Below are positions 59,511-64,000 of a stretch of DNA of 64,000 nt, one piece after another. The notes beneath the pieces are model-generated. The model was not told the origin of the DNA. It did no database searches and worked only from the letters and a program-made list of their open reading frames with translations. The position numbers were made by a program, and so were the translations under genes. The number at the start of each line of letters is the position of its first letter. Position 1 is the first letter of the stretch. The stretch comes from Thysanoteuthis rhombus (Eukaryota > Mollusca > Cephalopoda > Oegopsida > Thysanoteuthidae): the NCBI GenBank assembly GCA_963457665.1, contig OY735207.1, positions 35,162,316 through 35,226,315 of the forward strand, in the 5' to 3' direction.

Positions 59511-60683
59511 ACACAAATAGAAATAAATTCATTTATTATTATTTCAGTCTATGGCTCCTGTCGAGAATGGTTGATCTACACCGTAAGAGCTATGTCACCT
59601 GTTTCATAGCCGGTAAGGGGAACTGATAGATATATTTCTATCAGATGAGCCACACCCAGTCCAACTTAGTTGTTAGCAAAGTAAAAACAAACAAACAAAC
59701 AAACAAAATAATCTAATTATGCCCCTGAATATGTTACAAAGAAATTCAAACAATCAAGATATAAACAATGTCAGTAACAATCCTAAAACTTCGTAAGTGT
59801 ATACATGGAGAGAGAGAGAGAGAGTATAAATGTCTGTTTGCAAAATGTGCAGTACATGGGTTTATGTCATGTTTCGGCTTCAATATCAGCCTTAATGTTG
59901 ATCAAAAGATTTCCATAATTCCAAACACCCCCCCCACCGTATTTTTTTTTTTTAATCTTTCACATGCCAATAAGAGAAGCATCACATTCTTCAAAAATCT
60001 TTGCCTCCCTAGTGACGTCAACAATATAAGTCAATACAGGAAAAAATAAACATTTTTTTTTTTTTTTTTTTAAATGAATATATCATTCCCATTTCCCACC
60101 CTGGCAAAAAAAACCTTTTCTTTTTTTTTTTTTTCAAACCAAATTTTCTGTTTTATAAAATTGATCCATTCATGATTTGATGATCTTATTTAATCCAACA
60201 AGTGATAAATTCTCTGAATGCAGATGAAGTCTTGAGTGTAAACGGCCAATGGAACAAAGTCTTCTCCACCTGTTAAACGAATAAATGTCATGTATCACTC
60301 GCAAATTGTGGCCGAAACAACATACTTAATAAAGGGAAATAATCCTTTCGTATCCATGGCTTATCTCCCCTGCAATAATGCCATTGAACTACTGTACCAA
60401 TTTTTGTCTTTTTTTTTTTTTTTTTTTTGAGTATCAGCAAAACAGGTTTCGAAAGAGAATATATGTTCCTCCAGGTTAAAAAAAAAAAAAAGAAAAACAA
60501 AACATTATCCCCCCATGTTAGGGGGGAATCGAACTCTGACGGTATGAAATTTCTCATGTTTCCTCTTTACTTTTTTCAAACCACAAGAGTTGAAATCTAC
60601 ATTCAACATGCAAAATCAGCAGGAATATTAAGTAACAATTGAAAAGTTTACTGTTTAGAAAACCACAGACCATGAGAGGTGTG

Positions 60684-60686
<3 letters not shown>

Positions 60687-60730
<44 letters not shown>
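60687..60730. repeat. (TA)n microsatellite
   Basis: About 21 TA units followed by a short (TG)n. Confidence 0.95.
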
Positions 60731-60731
<1 letters not shown>

Positions 60732-61183
60732 TTTGTGTGTGTTTGTGTGTATATATTACAGATCCAGGCTTCAATATAAGCGCAGGGGCCAACCACAGGG
60801 AGAGATAATATGCTAGTTCTTTTATTTTGGTCCAAATGAAGATAGATGGATTCCATGATGGCAAAGTTGAACTTGAAGTAAAGTTCTCAGCCAGTCTGCA
60901 AATTGCAGAAAGAGGAAGCCATCATTTACAAGGGCAAATTCCAATGCTACACTGACATTCAGTAAGTGATGTTCTCATCTTTGATACTTTCATAGCCTTG
61001 TTTTGATCAATACAATTTTCAATTATTTTCAGGTGATATGAAAAAAAAATTGCTCAGGTAAAACTGTCTCTTAATGAATTACATAAGTTGAAAACAGTCA
61101 AAAGCCACACAGAATAAAGGTAATTCTGCAAAAGAAGATTGAAGGCAATCAATATCTGATTAACAGCCAAAGCTGCAGGTAGT

Positions 61184-61207
61184 TTTATTAACATTTCAAT
61201 GTTTATT
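61184..61207 (-). promoter_or_regulatory. Candidate polyadenylation signals of the zinc-finger gene
   Basis: Two AATAAA hexamers on the - strand (61207-61202 and 61189-61184) are the first below the stop codon, giving a 3' UTR of about 1.3 kb. A longer UTR running further into the gene-free tract is also possible. Confidence 0.35.
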
Positions 61208-62485
61208 CACATCATCCTCAGAAAATTACGTGGCCAACTTCCATGTGTTGTTAGCCAACTCTTTTTCTTCCACTTAGAACTACTCTGCCATCTGTTGATC
61301 AGCACGGGAACTAAACAAAATGGTGGGACAGAATATGAAACCATTGTGCAACAAGATAAAAAGGTGGTATTAAAAATGTACTCCCATGTAGATACCAACC
61401 ACAAAGTGGGATGAAATCTGACTCACAATGCTTCAAAGATCTGACCAAACAATGATTGCCAACAAACATTACCTTTATATCTAAAAATTGTTTTGATGAA
61501 CAAAGCTAAAAAAGACAATCTCACTAAACTTATCTTATCAAAGAGATGGTTGAATTCATTTTAGAAAAAGGAATGGACCCGACTGGAAGGTAGCATTACA
61601 ACAGAGACCAGAGATTGAGAGTATTCAACAATATGAAGTATCATTGCAACAATCACTGGTAAGTCTCATCTACCAGTGACACATTGTACATATTTTTAGA
61701 TGATTCAATGATTAGAATAGAGTCTATGAAAAGATTTATATTTAATAACGAGTGAATCTGAATATGTAACCTACTGAAATAGTAACATGTCCTCATATCA
61801 ACACTAACCAATATCCCTGAGGAATAAGTTTCATACAGGTTACTCTATGGGCAAAGGGAAACCTGAAACACCACAATGTGATTGTACCCAAATAAACGTA
61901 TTATCTTTTTAATGTTTAACCACAAGATATAAACAGATGATTAACCAACATTAGGATTCAAATTAGAACATGATATAGATTCCGATTCGGAATTACCTTC
62001 TAAGAGTTGTTGAGTAAAAACTTCAGGGAATAGTAAATGAAAAATTAACAATAAGCTCGATTCCAAAACCAATATTTAACAAGGGTTCTCCACAGGACCA
62101 AAATTGAATAAAATCAATTATAATATTCGTATATTTGTATGTTCACACCACTAAATCTACACTCAATCAATTCATGATGATTTATGGTAGCATTAAACCC
62201 AACAGGAATTGAATAAAAATTCACAATGATCAAAACATGGCAATAAAAATATCTATAAAGTAGAGAACAATATGCCAGTGACTCACTTGACAACTTGTGA
62301 CTGTAACCCAAGTTAGACAAAAGATAGAGCCAGATCTCTATCTCCAGAAGGCTGAGGTACATTTGGATCAGAAATCACAGACTAAAAAGCAGGGAGGGGT
62401 ATGCAAGCTCCGTTGCTTTCTATCTGTAAATGCAGGATGCACCCAATTTATCTATTTTTTTCCATTCATGTCTGCTATATTTAGT

Positions 62486-62588
62486 TCAGCCTTCTGAAAC
62501 CGCGTGAAATTTGGCTACTTTGCGTTCCGTTTCCGCAGTGCGATGACTCTTCATGTGCGCACAGCGGCTTTTGATCTTCGTAAAAACC
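62486..62588 (-). CDS. Zinc-finger gene, last coding exon with stop
   Basis: The exon completes a lysine codon (AA/G) and reads VFTKIKSRCAHMKSHRTAET, with the two histidines of the finger, then a basic tail to TGA at 62488-62486. The bases here are GC-richer than the flanks. Confidence 0.87.
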
Positions 62589-63719
62589 CTGAAAAATACA
62601 ATGAGAAACACAAAAATATAAACGCTGAGTGAGAGTTGATATTGTGAGAGGATTATTAGTTTGTTACATATGAAATGTCATTTATTTTAAATCATAGAGA
62701 ATAAAGTTAAGAGTAAAAGATTTCAAAATATAATTATATTTTCTGCAGATTCGTTATAAATAGAGACATAATTTGTTATCATGTGTGATTTTTTTAGCCC
62801 TTAGTAGCCATGATGTCTACCCAAGAAGTAATTTTGGGGTACGATTTCAAATTAGGACATAATACTGTGCATGCTGCTATTGATGTCGATGAAGCATTTG
62901 GAGTGATCACACTGTTGTCTGTTCAGCATTGGATGAATAGATTTAGGTCTGGGAATATGGTTACCAAAATTTAGAATTATCATTTTCATCATTGCAGACA
63001 AAATTCTTCATATATGAAAAACTGGTTCAGAAAGGTTTCACATGAGGCATTCAATTATTACTGAAAGAAAAACCAACTCTATATCCGCTAGTAAGTAGTC
63101 CATTAAATACAACTGGATGTGCCGAGTTAACCTAATTGCTAAAAATGGGATTGGAAAGCCGTTCAAATTCCAGCTGAAGTTCACATTAATGCTCTTGGGA
63201 AAAGCATGAATCTAGCAATGTGTAAAGTAGCAGAGCAGATGGAGCCCTCCCACCCTGTGAGGCAGTCCATCTAACAGACGGGTTCTCAGAAAAGAAAAGA
63301 AAAAAAAAAGACAAACAGCTTGGCAGTTGCCTCAGCAGTTTTCAACCCACTGAGATACAGAAGAAGGGCACCAAGTCTTGTGAGTGGACATGTTCACGTG
63401 CAGGTTGGAAAAGGAAACAGAATTCTCCCTTAATCCTCACATGTGAGGAATAAGCCAACATATAAGACCAAAGTATTTATCTTCATACAAAATGATATAC
63501 TAACTTTCCACATAGTCTACAGGGGAAGTCTGTGGGAGGAGCAACTGATATCTGGTTTGTTGCCACAGCGGATGTCTTCACAGTGCTTGTTCCAGATGGT
63601 GACCTTTCAGGTGTGCTTGTTGCTGTTTCAACATTATTGACGTTGGAGGTAGTGGTGTTGTTTCCAGGCTTACTGTGGATGCGGGCATGGGCATTCAGTG
63701 CTTGTCTTGAGCTGAAGAT
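62486..63719 (-). CDS. C2H2 zinc-finger protein, last two coding exons (5' part outside window)
   Basis: On the - strand, exon 63719-63505 (215 bases) and exon 62588-62486 (103 bases) splice with tttttag and tttttcag acceptors and a gttagt donor. The first opens with the back half of a finger, IFSSRQALNAHARIH. A polar linker of about 45 residues rich in S, T and N follows, then FPCRLCGK. The next exon continues VFTKIKSRCAHMKSHR, so one finger (CxxC, 12 residues, HxxxH) is rebuilt exactly across the intron. It ends with a charged tail, FHAVSEG, and TGA. Zinc fingers of this kind bind nucleic acid or partner proteins. The KVF.KIKSR.AHMKSH style recalls the C-terminal finger of the ELM2/SANT corepressor group (TRERF1/ZNF541-like), but that is from memory only. 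Confidence 0.88.
62814..62976 (+). mobile_element. Mariner transposase N-terminal relic in zinc-finger gene intron
   Basis: The + strand frame reads ILGYDFKLGHNTVHAAIDVD, EAFG and VQHWMNRFRSGNM, matching the first helix-turn-helix and the RFRSG motif of mariner transposases, then stops at TAG. It lies antisense in the 916 bp intron between the two zinc-finger exons. No catalytic domain was seen. Confidence 0.7.
63505..63719 (-). CDS. Zinc-finger gene, penultimate coding exon
   Basis: It encodes 71 full codons plus AA. It contains the C-terminal half of one C2H2 finger (His-Ala-Arg-Ile-His), a low-complexity Ser/Thr/Asn linker, and the Cys-x-x-Cys of the next finger. The cysteines of the first finger must come from an exon beyond 63720. 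The + strand frame open across the same bases is antisense shadow. Confidence 0.87.
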
Positions 63720-64000
63720 CTAAAAACAATAGGAAACAAGTGCAATACAAAAAATATATATATATATGTTGCTGTTCGTTTGCAATGGATATAGTTTTAC
63801 TAATTTTTTCAATTTTCCAAATATATTTTGACATATTAAACAGCAATATTTCAATGCCTATAATACATTTTTTGAAAAAAAAGGGGGGACTTCACTAGCA
63901 ATATATAAATAGATACGCACTTAGTTACAAGTCTTTCTCCCACTATTCCTCTCTCACTCACACACAATTTTATTCCAAATCATCAAAATAAAGGTTGCTG

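Larger units (their letters stand above)
46106..61183. other. 15 kb gene-free tract with changed texture
   Basis: Apart from the fold-back elements and repeats listed separately, this tract has few long dinucleotide repeats, no LINE tails and many short A- and T-runs. No exon was recognised on either strand. It lies downstream of the zinc-finger gene's stop, in that gene's transcribed orientation, so part could be extended 3' UTR. Intergenic DNA is equally likely. Confidence 0.4.

Noticed and set aside
60500-60550. tRNA-like B box (GAGTTCGATTCCCC on the - strand)
   Set aside because: No A box at a suitable distance and flanked by long A- and T-runs; too weak to call a SINE.
63443-63723. Two + strand frames of 63-65 codons
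   Set aside because: Antisense to the zinc-finger exon, whose - strand frame has motif and splice support.

Overview
This is a gene-poor stretch of animal nuclear DNA. It is AT-rich, with long introns, very long (TA)n, (CA)n and (GAT)n simple repeats, and many old mobile-element copies of several classes. No bacterial gene organisation, rRNA, CRISPR array or intact tRNA gene was seen. The combination of RTE-like LINEs, an R4/Dong-like LINE, Penelope-like elements, tRNA-derived SINEs, mariner relics and a Gypsy fossil fits an invertebrate. A lophotrochozoan, perhaps a cephalopod mollusc, is my guess, but nothing here proves it.

Two host genes are supported. The first, on the + strand, is the 3' part of an SLC22-type organic ion transporter. 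Seven exons between 16445 and 30661 join in frame into 421 residues and a stop, and carry the GRRP, PESTRWL, second GRR and LPET landmarks. The first transmembrane segment and the large outer loop were not found and probably lie upstream of the window. The second, on the - strand, is the 3' end of a C2H2 zinc-finger gene. Its last two coding exons (63719-63505 and 62588-62486) rebuild a full CxxC...HxxxH finger across the splice junction and end in a stop; the rest lies beyond 64000.

Layout: 1-16.4 kb is repeat-rich and holds Penelope-like and GIY-YIG fossils, LINE 3' ends with (GAT)n tails, a folded-back mariner relic and a cluster of SINE-like tails. From 16.4 to 30.7 kb is the transporter, whose introns hold LINE tails and a 1.2 kb imperfect palindrome. 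From 30.7 to 39.6 kb come two tRNA-headed SINE-like copies, a ~142 bp minisatellite rich in AGGTCA half-sites, a 308 bp DNA-transposon MITE, large simple repeats and the LINE with a restriction-like endonuclease. From 40.0 to 42.5 kb is an old Ty3/Gypsy fossil. From 45.0 to 46.1 kb is the most unusual object: about 41 bases resembling the 5' end of U2 snRNA, followed by three tandem ~335-360 bp units packed with perfect hairpins. From 46.1 to 62.5 kb the texture changes: few long microsatellites, many A/T runs, several fold-back elements and no detectable coding exon. The last 1.5 kb carries the zinc-finger exons.

The two genes show no functional link. The strongest leads are the U2-headed hairpin array, the large inverted repeats (in the transporter intron and at 57.9-58.6 kb), and the nuclear-receptor-like half-site minisatellite just past the transporter.
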